Positions 51,656 to 60,624 of a stretch of DNA of 64,000 nucleotides are shown here, in pieces; within the stretch, counting starts at the first letter, position 1; every line of letters begins with the position of its first letter. The notes under the pieces are model-generated. The model ran no database searches. It saw only the letters and a program-made list of their open reading frames with translations, and was not told where the DNA came from. Where the stretch lies: the NCBI RefSeq assembly GCF_030695035.1, contig NZ_JAUYTT010000017.1:25127-89126 (forward strand). Reading direction: 5' to 3'. Made by a program: the position numbers and the translations under genes. The stretch comes from Frigidibacter sp. GTDB taxonomy: Bacteria; Pseudomonadota; Alphaproteobacteria; Rhodobacterales; Rhodobacteraceae.

Positions 51656-52891
51656 ATGTCCAAACTCTCCCTCGACAGCAAGCTCGCCATCCTCTCCGAC
51701 GCCGCCCGCTATGACGCCTCCTGCGCGTCGAGCGGCACCACGCGGCGCGATTCAAAGGATGGCAAGGGGCTCGGCTCCACCGAAGGCTCCGGCATCTGCC
51801 ACGCCTATGCGCCGGACGGGCGCTGCATCAGCCTGCTCAAGATCCTGATGACGAATTTCTGCATCTACGACTGCGCCTATTGCGTGAACCGCGTCTCCTC
51901 CAACACGCCCCGCGCCCGCTTCAGCGTCGAGGAGGTCGTCAGCCTGACCATCGAGTTCTACCGCCGCAACTACATCGAGGGGCTGTTCCTTTCCTCGGGC
52001 ATCATCCGCTCCCCCGATGCGACCATGGAAGACATGGTCCGCATCGCCCGCACCCTGCGCGAGAAGCATCAGTTCCGCGGCTATATCCACCTCAAGACCA
52101 TCCCCGATGCGGCGCCAGAGCTGATCGAGCAGGCGGGGCTTTATGCCGACCGGCTGTCGATGAATGTGGAACTGCCGACCGATGCCAGCGTGCAGGCCTA
52201 TGCGCCGGAGAAGAACCCCGCCACCATCCGCCGCGCGATGGGCGAGTTCCGCACCCGCAAGGAGGCGAGCACGGATCGGAGCCATACCGGCAAGCGCCCG
52301 CCGCGCTTCGCCCCCGCCGGGCAATCGACGCAGATGATCGTCGGGGCGGACCTGTCGACCGATGCCACGATCCTTGGCACCGCCACCCGGCTTTATGGCG
52401 ATTACCGGCTGAAGCGGGTCTATTACTCCGCCTTCTCGCCGATCCCCGATGCCGCCGCCGCGCTGCCGCTGATCCGCCCGCCGCTGCAGCGCGAACACCG
52501 GCTCTATCAGGCCGACTGGCTGCTGCGCTTCTACGGCTTCGACCTGGCCGAGATCACCGGCGCGCGGGCCGATGGCAATCTGGACCTCGAGATCGACCCC
52601 AAGCTGGCCTGGGCCTTGGCGAACCGGCAGCACTTCCCGCTCGACGTGAACCGGGCGCCGCGCGAGATGCTGCTGCGGGTTCCGGGCTTCGGCACCAAGA
52701 CCGTGGGGCGCATCCTTGCCACGCGGACCCACCGCACGCTCCGCCATGACGATCTGGCCCGCATGGGCGCCGCGATGAAGAAGGCCCGCGCCTTCATCAC
52801 CCTGACCGACTGGACCCCGGGCGCCCTGACCGACTCGGCCAATCTGCGCGCCCGCTTCGCGCCGCCGCCCGAACAACTCTCACTGTTCTGA
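51656..52891 (+). CDS. putative DNA modification/repair radical SAM protein
   Basis: A 411-residue radical SAM protein with the 4Fe-4S motif C69-x3-C73-x2-C76 (CIYDCAYC) and a C-terminal helix-hairpin-helix (LLRVPGFGTKTVGRI). It belongs to the family that is always paired with a UdgX-like protein, as here. A role in DNA repair or modification is assumed from the HhH domain and the partner. Its stop overlaps the partner start (TGATG). Confidence 0.9.
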   Translation: MSKLSLDSKLAILSDAARYDASCASSGTTRRDSKDGKGLGSTEGSGICHAYAPDGRCISLLKILMTNFCIYDCAYCVNRVSSNTPRARFSVEEVVSLTIEFYRRNYIEGLFLSSGIIRSPDATMEDMVRIARTLREKHQFRGYIHLKTIPDAAPELIEQAGLYADRLSMNVELPTDASVQAYAPEKNPATIRRAMGEFRTRKEASTDRSHTGKRPPRFAPAGQSTQMIVGADLSTDATILGTATRLYGDYRLKRVYYSAFSPIPDAAAALPLIRPPLQREHRLYQADWLLRFYGFDLAEITGARADGNLDLEIDPKLAWALANRQHFPLDVNRAPREMLLRVPGFGTKTVGRILATRTHRTLRHDDLARMGAAMKKARAFITLTDWTPGALTDSANLRARFAPPPEQLSLF

Positions 52892-54306
52892 TGCAGGCGG
52901 TGACCCTGCCCACCATCGGCACCGACACCGCCTGGCGCAATGCCGCGCGGGCGCTGCTGGCCGCGCGCACCCCGCCCGAGGACGTGCTGTGGCATTTCGG
53001 CGAGGCGGCACCGCAGCTCTTCGACGCGGCACCGATTGCCCCCACCGATGCGCCCCCGATCAAGGTGCCCGCCAGCTTCGTCGCGCTCGCCGATACCGTC
53101 GTCTGGCACAGCGACCCCGAGCGCTTTGCCCGGCTCTACGCCCTGCTCTGGCGGCTGCCGCACACTCCCGGCCTGATGACAGACCGCGGCGATCCGGGCC
53201 TCGCGCGGCTCAGGGCGTTGGAAAAGAACGTGCAGCGCTGCAAGCACAAGATGAAGGCCTTCGTCCGCTTCCGCGACATCGGCCCGCCGGACCTTCCCCG
53301 CCGCCGCTTCGCCGCATGGTTCGAGCCGACGCATCATACCGTCGAACCCACCGCCCCGTTCTTCGCCGGCCGCTTTGCCGACATGGACTGGATGATCGCC
53401 ACCCCGGACGTTACCGCCCGCTTCGAGAATGGCGCGCTGAGCTTCGCCGCCGGCCTCCCCCGCCCCGACCTGCCGGAGGATGCGACAGAGGAGCTGTGGG
53501 GCACCTATTTCTGCAACATCTTCAACCCTGCGCGGGTGAAGATTTCCGCCATGACCTCGGAAATGCCGCGCAAATACTGGAAGAACCTGCCCGAGGCGAA
53601 ACATATCCACGGGCTGCTGGCGGGGGCAGAGGCGCGCGTGCGCGAGATGCAGGACAAGGGCCCGAGCCTGCCCCCGGCGCGGGCGGCGAAGATCCTGCAG
53701 CAACTCCACGCGCCCGCCCTGGCGCAGACGCTGGACGAGCTGCGCGCGCGGGCGGAGGCGGAGAACCGCACTCCCTTGCCGAACCGCGGCCGCATCGTGC
53801 TTGGCGAGGGTCCAGCAGATGCCCGGCTGATGATCGTCGGCGAACAGCCCGGCGACGTGGAGGACCAGCAAGGCCGCCCCCTCGTCGGCCCTGCCGGGCA
53901 GCTCTTCGACCGGGTGGCGCAGGAAGCCGGCCTCGACCGCGCCACAGCCTATGTCACCAACGCCGTCAAACGCTTCGGCTTCACCCAACGCGGCAAGCGC
54001 CGCATCCACCAGGCGCCCGAGCGCAGCGATATCGAACACGCCCGCTGGTGGATCGATAGCGAGATCCGCATCGTGCAGCCGGCGCTGATCCTCGCCATGG
54101 GCGCGACGGCGGCGAAGATGCTCACCGGCAACGGCACAGGCATCCTCGCGCGCCGCAGCCGGATCGAGGACACGCCCGCCGGCCCGGTCTTCCTGACAGT
54201 CCATCCCAGCTACCTGCTGCGCCTGCCCGACCCCGCGCAGGCACAAGACGCAACCGCGCGCTTCCGCGAAGACCTTGCCGCCGTCCGCGCCCTGATGGCC
54301 GCCTGA
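52891..54306 (+). CDS. UdgX family uracil-DNA-binding protein with N-terminal SAM-linked domain
   Basis: A 471-residue fusion: an N-terminal DUF4130-like domain (about 1-255) and a C-terminal uracil-DNA glycosylase family domain (about 300-471). The domain has the motifs GEQPGD (317-322), the UdgX-specific KRRIHQ (369-374, H373 would be the covalent uracil-DNA linker) and HPSYLLR (438-444). Its UDG part has no cysteine at all; the usual CxxC is replaced around E291-T294. The only cysteines are C117 and C208. It starts at the radical SAM stop. Confidence 0.9.
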   Translation: MQAVTLPTIGTDTAWRNAARALLAARTPPEDVLWHFGEAAPQLFDAAPIAPTDAPPIKVPASFVALADTVVWHSDPERFARLYALLWRLPHTPGLMTDRGDPGLARLRALEKNVQRCKHKMKAFVRFRDIGPPDLPRRRFAAWFEPTHHTVEPTAPFFAGRFADMDWMIATPDVTARFENGALSFAAGLPRPDLPEDATEELWGTYFCNIFNPARVKISAMTSEMPRKYWKNLPEAKHIHGLLAGAEARVREMQDKGPSLPPARAAKILQQLHAPALAQTLDELRARAEAENRTPLPNRGRIVLGEGPADARLMIVGEQPGDVEDQQGRPLVGPAGQLFDRVAQEAGLDRATAYVTNAVKRFGFTQRGKRRIHQAPERSDIEHARWWIDSEIRIVQPALILAMGATAAKMLTGNGTGILARRSRIEDTPAGPVFLTVHPSYLLRLPDPAQAQDATARFREDLAAVRALMAA

Positions 54307-54464
54307 CCTGGCACCAACCCGCCGAAACCGCCGCCTCGCCCGGCAAGGTCTCGCGCATCGGGCGCACCGCCGCCCGCCATGTTTTGCGATATGGTCCTCT
54401 CGGTGTTACCCACACCCTCTAGAAGCTCCGACAGGGAGCCCTCCGGCAACAAGGAACCCGCGGC

Positions 54465-54773
54465 ATGGATAGTGACAAAACGCCCAAGACCCTGCCCGAA
54501 CCCCAGGATGACGCGCCCGAGCTGCGCTTCCTGACCGAGCCCGATGCCCGCTTCCTGATCTCGCACCTCGCCAGCATCGACCACGTCACCGTGCGCGTGC
54601 TCGGCGAGCATCCCGATGCCGGCCCAGAAGTGACCGCCTTCCTGCGCGCCTCGGGCTATGAGGTGCGGCAAGAAACGTTGGGGCGGATGGTCCCGCCGCC
54701 GCTGACCCGTTTCGCGCTGCGCTATCAGGGCAAGACGGCCACGCTGACCGTGGCGCCCGCCGTCCCGTCCTGA
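54465..54773 (+). CDS. small hypothetical protein
   Basis: A 102-residue acidic protein without membrane segments. AAGGAA lies 8 bases before the ATG. The segment EPDARFLISHLASIDHVTVRVLGEHPD looks globular, but I recognise no family. It follows the repair pair after 158 bases, which hold nothing obvious. Confidence 0.55.
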   Translation: MDSDKTPKTLPEPQDDAPELRFLTEPDARFLISHLASIDHVTVRVLGEHPDAGPEVTAFLRASGYEVRQETLGRMVPPPLTRFALRYQGKTATLTVAPAVPS

Positions 54774-54895
54774 ACAATCTGGCGCATTCTGGCGGCGGCG
54801 CAGCACAAAGATTGCCGCAAGCGCAGGCGCAGCTTAAGACATCGCCCGTAGCGAATGAGGATGCGGCGATTCTGCCGCGCGGCAGGTGGTCAGGG

Positions 54896-55339
54896 ATGGC
54901 GTCAACCGGAGAAGGCACCGCAGGATCGGCCTGTGCGCCCGTGTCAGGCGCCGATCACGCACCCGCCACGCCCTCCGCCAACACCGTCTTTCTCAACCGT
55001 CCCGTCTCACTCGACCGGATCGACGCGATGACCCGCCGCGCCATCGAAACCCTGCTGGATGGCCCCGGCGGCTGGCGCCCGCTGGCGCGCAATCTGGTGG
55101 CAGCCTGGCCCGATGCCCCGCCGCTGGAGCTGATCTTTGCCATCGTCAGCGCCGCCGAGGCCATCGAGACGATGTTCGCGCCCGGCAGCCCGGCGCTTGC
55201 CGGGGCCGAGGCTGGCTACAGGGTGGCAGCCTTGCTGGGGGTCGATCTCTTCGCGATGCAAAGCCTCGGCCTGCCGCATCAGGCGGCCGCGGATTTCACT
55301 GCCTATTGGAACGCCGATCCGTGGTTTCGGCTGGTCTGA
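54896..55339 (+). CDS. hypothetical protein
   Basis: A 147-residue helical protein (DRIDAMTRRAIETLLDG, PLELIFAIVSAAEAIETMF) with no recognised domain. The ATG at 54896 is chosen as the likeliest start; a TTG at 54812 would extend it. It is convergent with the DUF1523 gene, whose stop is 4 bases away. Coding use resembles the neighbours. Confidence 0.55.
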   Translation: MASTGEGTAGSACAPVSGADHAPATPSANTVFLNRPVSLDRIDAMTRRAIETLLDGPGGWRPLARNLVAAWPDAPPLELIFAIVSAAEAIETMFAPGSPALAGAEAGYRVAALLGVDLFAMQSLGLPHQAAADFTAYWNADPWFRLV

Positions 55340-55342
55340 GCC

Positions 55343-56011
55343 TCAGCCGCCGAGGCTGCGCAGCCAGGCCTTGAAGCGGCCCCAGCTGGTGCGCGCCCCG
55401 CGCCGCGCATCGCCCGCGCGGTCCCCCGCATCGTCCCAGGCATCGCCGGCATTGCCGAACATCGGGTCCAGCGTCCGCTCGCGGAACTGCATCCACATCC
55501 GGCGCAGCATGATCCCCGCCACCAGCAGCAGCGTCAGGATCACGATATTGGCCCAGGGGATGATCCGCTCGTCCGGCCCATCCGCCAACCGCACCGAGAC
55601 CGCGTTGGGGAAGATCGTGAAGAACTCGTTGCGCCAGCCATAATGCGTGACCACGACCCAGCGCGGTTCGGCCGAGGTCGAGCGCAGGTCCGATGCCTCG
55701 GTCTGCAGGTTGTAGCTGTCGAACTTGAAATAGGGCGGCCAGATCCAGCCGGTATCCTCGTTCCGGTAAACCATCGGGCGGCCATTGGTGCGGATCGACT
55801 CGATGAACTTCACATCCCGCGTCACCTGCGCGGGGGTGGTGGCGGTCCCGGCATCGGGCGAGGCCCAGAAGATCGAGTTCTCGCCAAAGTCGATCCGCCG
55901 CGTATCGGTATCGGTGATGCGCACGATGTCATGCTGCGGCAGCACGTAATGCAGGAAGCCAAAGACCGTCAGCACGATCAGGGTGTAGAAGGTCCACTTG
56001 ACGTATTTCAT
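55343..56011 (-). CDS. DUF1523 family membrane protein
   Basis: A 222-residue protein with one N-terminal membrane helix (about 5-25), a large periplasmic domain (HDIVRITDTDTRRID, WIWPPYFKFDS, THYGWRNEF) and a second helix (about 155-175). This is the DUF1523 pattern. Function unknown. I start it at the ATG at 56011 (MKYVKW), with AAGG 9 bases upstream, rather than a GTG at 56017. It is probably co-transcribed with the preceding small membrane protein. Confidence 0.82.
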   Translation of the reverse strand: MKYVKWTFYTLIVLTVFGFLHYVLPQHDIVRITDTDTRRIDFGENSIFWASPDAGTATTPAQVTRDVKFIESIRTNGRPMVYRNEDTGWIWPPYFKFDSYNLQTEASDLRSTSAEPRWVVVTHYGWRNEFFTIFPNAVSVRLADGPDERIIPWANIVILTLLLVAGIMLRRMWMQFRERTLDPMFGNAGDAWDDAGDRAGDARRGARTSWGRFKAWLRSLGG

Positions 56012-56022
56012 GCCCACGCGCC

Positions 56023-56301
56023 TTACGAATAATTGTTCAGCCAGATCAGCAGCACGACCACCACCGCCGGCACGATATAGACCAGCCCGATCAGGCGCCG
56101 CCGCAGGCCCCGCTCATAGTCGAGCATTCCCGCCTTGATATAGGCATCCCGGTCGCCCGGCGCAGCCCCCTCGGCCGCCTGTTCATCCCACCGCTTTTCC
56201 AGCGCCTCGCGGCGGACAGAGCGGGAATAGACCGAGATCAGCCAATAGACCACGGTCAGCACCACGAAGCCGATCGCGGCAAGGCGCAGGAAGGCGATCA
56301 T
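56023..56301 (-). CDS. small two-helix membrane protein
   Basis: A 92-residue protein with membrane helices at about 3-24 and 70-88 and a charged middle (EALEKRWDEQ). No family is recognised. It lies 11 bases before DUF1523, and the two are probably one operon. Confidence 0.7.
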   Translation of the reverse strand: MIAFLRLAAIGFVVLTVVYWLISVYSRSVRREALEKRWDEQAAEGAAPGDRDAYIKAGMLDYERGLRRRLIGLVYIVPAVVVVLLIWLNNYS

Positions 56302-56413
56302 CCGGGAACTCCATCAAGTCCCCCGCCTTATGCCGCAATCGCCCCCGCCCGTCATCCGCTTTCCACTGGCGTTTGCCATTGCCGCCGCCGATCCGCGCTA
56401 CTAGCCTTCCCCC

Positions 56414-57691
56414 ATGACCCATCCTCTCACCGCCCCGCTCAAAGCCGAGATCGCGCGCCGCGAGGCCGATCTGATCGCCCTCACGCAAGACCTGATCCGC
56501 ATCCCGACGCTGAACCCGCCGGGCCGCAACTACCGGCAGATCTGCGACTATCTGGCCGCGCGGCTGGAATCCTCGGGCTTCACCTGCCACCTGCTGCGCG
56601 CGGAAGGCGCCCCCGGCGACAGCGAGACCTATCCGCGCTGGAACCTCGTCGCCCGCCGGATAGGGCCCCGCCCCGGCGACTGCGTGCATTTCAACGGTCA
56701 CCATGACGTGGTCGAGGTCGGCCATGGCTGGACCCGCGATCCCTTCGGCGGGGAACTTGACGGCGGCCGCATCTACGGCCGCGGCGCCTGCGACATGAAG
56801 GGCGGCATCGCCGCCAGCATCATCGCCGCCGAAGCCTTCCTGGCGCTTTGCCCCGACTTCGCCGGCACCCTCGAAATCTCGGCCACCGCCGACGAGGAAT
56901 CGGGCGGCTTCGGCGGCGTCGCCTGGCTGGCGCAGAACGGCTGGTTCGACAACGTCCAGCACGTGCTGATCCCCGAACCCCTGCACAAGGACCGCATCTG
57001 CCTTGGCCATCGCGGCGTCTGGTGGGCCGAGGTGGAAACCCGCGGCCGCATCGCCCATGGCTCCATGCCCTTCCTTGGCGACTCTGCCATCCGCCACATG
57101 GGCGCGGTGCTGGAGGAGATCGAGCGCACGCTCTACCCGCTCCTTGCCGGCAAGCGCACCGCCATGCCGGTGATCCCCGAAGGCGCCCGGCAATCCACGC
57201 TCAACATCAACTCCATCCATGGCGGCGAGCCGGAGCCCGAGCCCGGCTATACCGGCCTGCCCGCCCCCTGCGTCGCCGACCGCTGCCGCATCATCCTCGA
57301 CCGCCGCTTCCTGATCGAGGAGGAGGTGGGCGAGGTGAAGGCCGAGGTGACCGCGCTGCTGGAACGGGTCAAGGCCACCCGCCCCAGCTTCGAATATGAG
57401 GTCCGCGACCTCTTCGAAGTGCAGCCCAGCATGACCGACAAGGGCGCCCCCGTGGTCCAGGCCACCGCCCGCGCCATCGCCTCGGTGCTGGGGGCCAAGG
57501 CCGCCTATGTCGTCTCGCCCGGCACCTATGACCAGAAGCATATCGACCGCATCGGCCGCCTGAAGAACTGCATCGCCTACGGTCCGGGCGTGCTCGACCT
57601 CGCCCACCAGCCCGACGAGTGGATCGGCGTGCAGGACATGATGGACAGCGCTGCGGTGATGGGGCTGGTGCTGGCGGAGTTGCTGGGGTGA
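56414..57691 (+). CDS. M20 family deacylase (ArgE/DapE type)
   Basis: A 425-residue M20 zinc metallopeptidase with the ligand motifs FNGHHDVVEVG, GRGACDMKGG, ADEESGG and a C-terminal KHIDRIG. It would deacylate an N-acyl amino acid such as acetylornithine or succinyl-diaminopimelate, or a related amidohydrolase substrate. Neighbours give no guidance. A dimerisation domain lies at about 190-310. Confidence 0.87.
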   Translation: MTHPLTAPLKAEIARREADLIALTQDLIRIPTLNPPGRNYRQICDYLAARLESSGFTCHLLRAEGAPGDSETYPRWNLVARRIGPRPGDCVHFNGHHDVVEVGHGWTRDPFGGELDGGRIYGRGACDMKGGIAASIIAAEAFLALCPDFAGTLEISATADEESGGFGGVAWLAQNGWFDNVQHVLIPEPLHKDRICLGHRGVWWAEVETRGRIAHGSMPFLGDSAIRHMGAVLEEIERTLYPLLAGKRTAMPVIPEGARQSTLNINSIHGGEPEPEPGYTGLPAPCVADRCRIILDRRFLIEEEVGEVKAEVTALLERVKATRPSFEYEVRDLFEVQPSMTDKGAPVVQATARAIASVLGAKAAYVVSPGTYDQKHIDRIGRLKNCIAYGPGVLDLAHQPDEWIGVQDMMDSAAVMGLVLAELLG

Positions 57692-57719
57692 GGGCAGATT
57701 ATCAGTAGATGGGGGAGCG

Positions 57720-58463
57720 ATGTCTGGCATTAACCCGGTTCTGGATCACGAGATTTCTCGCTGGATCATTACCACCACTACGCAACTTCAAGGTCGCTCA
57801 AGATTTTGCGCGCAGAATGCTATAAGGTTCTTGCGGTGGGCCGATGATATATATGAGAGATCTCACGTCGTCTCAGCATTCTGCGCCATGCACGCGACGG
57901 AGGAAGCGGTTGCAGCATTTATTTCAGCAGCCAAAGCACATGGCCCAAAAACTCACGCGAAACAGGTAAACTTGCACGACCACACCAGCAAGGCGCTCGT
58001 GTCAATCTACGCGCAACGCTTGACCATCCTCATTGCGCAGGGAGACCTCGCCATAAGCTGGAACCCCAAGAACAACGCCTTAGCCTACCGTATAATGCTG
58101 GACCATGAGTACCGTTATGGGGACCTTCACCTAAGTGTGTTTCGTACGCAAAAAGGCCCCGACGGCACCAAAGATGGATACGCTGAAATCGGCAACTTGC
58201 CTTCTGTTGATGAGCTTCTGGAGGAAGCAAAACGAGTCGCCGACATCAGAAACAAACTCCTCTACGCCTCGAATACAGGTATCCCAACTGGATTTATTAA
58301 CGTGGATGATGCGCTCGACCGCGAAGCAAAGTTGTCACTTGGCCTAATATGGGCCGCTATTGACCTTCACATGCACCCCAAACAAGATGCGTCTTTCTTA
58401 AATCAGATTCTGAAGGACATGGCATCTTTTAGCAGCGTCAGCAAAAAAATCCTCCCCAATTAG
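57720..58463 (+). CDS. AT-rich singleton of unknown function, probably acquired
   Basis: A 247-residue protein with codon use unlike its neighbours: a sampled stretch near the end is about 40% GC, against roughly 65-70% around it. The helical segment HATEEAVAAFISAAKAHG recalls HEPN/AbiV-type proteins, but no signature is convincing; one R-x4-H (RIMLDH) occurs. There is no signal peptide. No mobility gene or repeat flanks it. The identity of this gene is open. Confidence 0.6.
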   Translation: MSGINPVLDHEISRWIITTTTQLQGRSRFCAQNAIRFLRWADDIYERSHVVSAFCAMHATEEAVAAFISAAKAHGPKTHAKQVNLHDHTSKALVSIYAQRLTILIAQGDLAISWNPKNNALAYRIMLDHEYRYGDLHLSVFRTQKGPDGTKDGYAEIGNLPSVDELLEEAKRVADIRNKLLYASNTGIPTGFINVDDALDREAKLSLGLIWAAIDLHMHPKQDASFLNQILKDMASFSSVSKKILPN

Positions 58464-58625
58464 TACCGAATGGGATACTTCGCAAAGCAGAGTATCGGCC
58501 ACGAATTTCGAGCCACGTCAACGCACCCCCACCAACACCCTTGATCCGCAGCCCCCCGCAGTAGAACATCCCCGCCAAGCCCGACCCGGGCCGCCGTGAT
58601 GCACGAACGAAAGGAACTGCCCTTC

Positions 58626-60098
58626 ATGTCCCGCGCCCTGCCCTCCCTCCTCGTCCTTGCGCTCAGCGCCGGTGCGGCGCTTGCTGCGCCGCCCGATAGC
58701 CTCACCCTCGGCATGGTGCTGGAGCCGCCGAACCTCGACCCCACCGCAGGCGCGGCGGCGGCGATTGATGAGGTGGTCTATGCCAACCTCTTCGAGGGCC
58801 TCACCCGCTTCGGCCCCGATGGCACGATCCTGCCCGCTCTGGCCACAAGCTGGGACGTGGAGGGCGACGGCAAGGTCTGGACCTTCCATCTGGCGCAAGG
58901 CGTGACCTTCCATGACGGCACCACCTTCGACGCCGAAGACGTCGCCTTCAGCCTCGAGCGTGCCCGCGCCGAAGACAGCGCCAATGCGCAGAAGGCGCTC
59001 TTCGCCTCCATCGAAACGGTGGAAGTGCTGGACCCGGCCACGGTGCGCGTCACCCTCACGGCCCCCAACGCCGCCTTCGACTTCAACATGGCCTGGGGCG
59101 ATGCGGTGATCCTGGCGCCGGAAACCGCGGATGCCGCGGCGACCGCGCCGGTTGGCACCGGACCGTTCAAGCTGGCCGAATGGGTGCAGGGCGACCATGT
59201 CCGGCTCGAGCCTTATGAGGGCTACTGGGGCGAGAAACCGGCGCTGACCAGCGCCACCTTCCGCTTCATCTCGGACCCGACCGCCGCCTTCGCCGCGATG
59301 ATGGCCGGCGATATCGACGCCTTCCCGAACTTCCCCGCGCCCGAGACGCTCGCCCAGCTTGGCGCCGACCCGCGCTTCAAGGTGATCGTCGGCAGCACCG
59401 AGGGCGAAACGATCCTGGCGATGAACAATGCCACCGCGCCCTTGGACAACCCCTTGGTCCGCGAGGCCATCGCCCATGCGGTCAACCGGCAGGACGTGAT
59501 CGACGGCGCGATGTTCGGCTATGGCACCCCCATCGGCACCCATTTTGCGCCGCACAATCCCGACTATGTCGACCTGATCGACCAGTCGGAATATGACCCC
59601 GAAAAGGCCCGCCAGCTTCTGGCCGAGGCAGGTGCCGAGGGGCTGACCCTCCGCCTCGCCCTGCCGCCGCCCACCTATGCCCGCCGCGGCGGCGAGATCA
59701 TCGCGGCGCAGCTGCGCGAGGTCGGGATCGAGACCGAGGTCAGCAACCTCGAATGGGCGCAATGGCTGGAACAGGTGTTCAAGGGCCGTGACTTCGACCT
59801 GACCATCATCAGCCATGTCGAACCGATGGACATCAACATCTACGCCCGGCCGGATTACTATTTCAGCTATGCCAAGCCCGAGTTCGTGGCGATCATGGAC
59901 CAGCTGGCGCTGACCACCGATGCCGCCGCAAGGTCGGACCTGCTGAAGCAGGCGCAGACCATGATCGCCGAGGATCACGTCAACGCCTACCTGTTCCAGC
60001 TCGCCAAGACCGGCGTCGCCGATGCCCGGATCGAGGGGCTGTGGCAGAACGCGCCGACCCCCGCCAATGACCTGACGGCGGTGCGCTGGACGGAATGA
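58626..60098 (+). CDS. family 5 (peptide-type) ABC substrate-binding protein
   Basis: A 490-residue SBP_bac_5 protein with a signal peptide (about 1-21, ending ALA-AP). The motifs GMVLEPPNLDPTAG, LATSWDVEGDG and FHDGTTFDAEDVAFSL are typical. It binds peptides or similar compounds, but no permease or ATPase is encoded in the window, so the transporter is elsewhere or incomplete. The ATG at 58626 has AAAGGAA upstream. The 162-base gap before it holds no visible structure. Confidence 0.9.
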   Translation: MSRALPSLLVLALSAGAALAAPPDSLTLGMVLEPPNLDPTAGAAAAIDEVVYANLFEGLTRFGPDGTILPALATSWDVEGDGKVWTFHLAQGVTFHDGTTFDAEDVAFSLERARAEDSANAQKALFASIETVEVLDPATVRVTLTAPNAAFDFNMAWGDAVILAPETADAAATAPVGTGPFKLAEWVQGDHVRLEPYEGYWGEKPALTSATFRFISDPTAAFAAMMAGDIDAFPNFPAPETLAQLGADPRFKVIVGSTEGETILAMNNATAPLDNPLVREAIAHAVNRQDVIDGAMFGYGTPIGTHFAPHNPDYVDLIDQSEYDPEKARQLLAEAGAEGLTLRLALPPPTYARRGGEIIAAQLREVGIETEVSNLEWAQWLEQVFKGRDFDLTIISHVEPMDINIYARPDYYFSYAKPEFVAIMDQLALTTDAAARSDLLKQAQTMIAEDHVNAYLFQLAKTGVADARIEGLWQNAPTPANDLTAVRWTE

Positions 60099-60103
60099 CA
60101 GAC

Positions 60104-60128
60104 GGGGCGGGCCACCTGCGCCCGCCCC
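60104..60128 (+). terminator. hairpin after the substrate-binding protein gene
   Basis: GGGGCGGGC (60104-60112) and GCCCGCCCC (60120-60128) pair with a 7-base loop, 6 bases after the stop. AAAAT follows rather than U's, so termination strength is uncertain. Confidence 0.6.
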
Positions 60129-60162
60129 AAAATCGTATGTATACCTCCCATATCGTTTCTGC

Positions 60163-60184
60163 ATGCTTTCCATATGCTTTCCAC
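60163..60184 (+). repeat. 11-base tandem repeat before the cupin gene
   Basis: ATGCTTTCCAT (60163-60173) and ATGCTTTCCAC (60174-60184) are adjacent, followed by ATGC. The 11-base period is about one helical turn, and the repeat lies 20 bases before the cupin start. It could be an operator. Confidence 0.55.
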
Positions 60185-60204
60185 ATGCCCTCCCGGAGCC
60201 CCGA

Positions 60205-60546
60205 ATGACCCACTTCCTGCGCCTCGACCGTGCCACCGTCACGCCCGAGGTGGACCGTCCAGACCCCTCGCTGGTGATCGCCGGCGACCCCGTCCACACC
60301 ACCTGGCTGCATGAGGAACGCGGCACCCTCTATGCCGGAATGTGGCAAACTACGCCCGGAACCTGGAAGGTGGATTACTCGGAATGGGAATATGTCCACA
60401 TCCTCTCCGGCACCTCGATCCTGACGGAAGAGGGCGGTGCGGCGCACACGCTGAACGCTGGCGACAGCTTCCTGATCCGTCCCGGTTTCAAGGGCACCTG
60501 GGAATGTGTGGAAACCACACTGAAAGATTTCGTCATCCTGGAATGA
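60205..60546 (+). CDS. cupin domain protein (Cupin_3 type)
   Basis: A 113-residue single-domain cupin with the core EYVHILSGTSILTEEGG and GDSFLIRPGFKGTWECVE. Function unknown; this type includes small metabolic and ureidoglycine-like enzymes. GGAG lies 6 bases before the ATG at 60205, so an upstream ATG at 60163 is not used. It ends at a strong terminator. Confidence 0.82.
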   Translation: MTHFLRLDRATVTPEVDRPDPSLVIAGDPVHTTWLHEERGTLYAGMWQTTPGTWKVDYSEWEYVHILSGTSILTEEGGAAHTLNAGDSFLIRPGFKGTWECVETTLKDFVILE

Positions 60547-60572
60547 GGACAACCCCTTGAGGCGCAACGGAA

Positions 60573-60599
60573 AAGGGCCGCCCCATCCGGGCGGCCCTT
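60573..60599. terminator. bidirectional terminator between cupin and L,D-transpeptidase genes
   Basis: AAGGGCCGCCC (60573-60583) and GGGCGGCCCTT (60589-60599) form a perfect 11-base stem with a 5-base loop between convergent genes. It is flanked by A's on the left and CTGTCT on the right, so it can serve both strands. Confidence 0.85.
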
Positions 60600-60624
60600 C
60601 TGTCTGTCAGCGTGTCGATGCCGC

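Noticed and set aside
58096..58113. R-x4-H in the AT-rich protein as a HEPN nuclease motif
   Set aside because: The intervening residues (IMLD) are not of the polar form usual for HEPN, and one short match is expected by chance.
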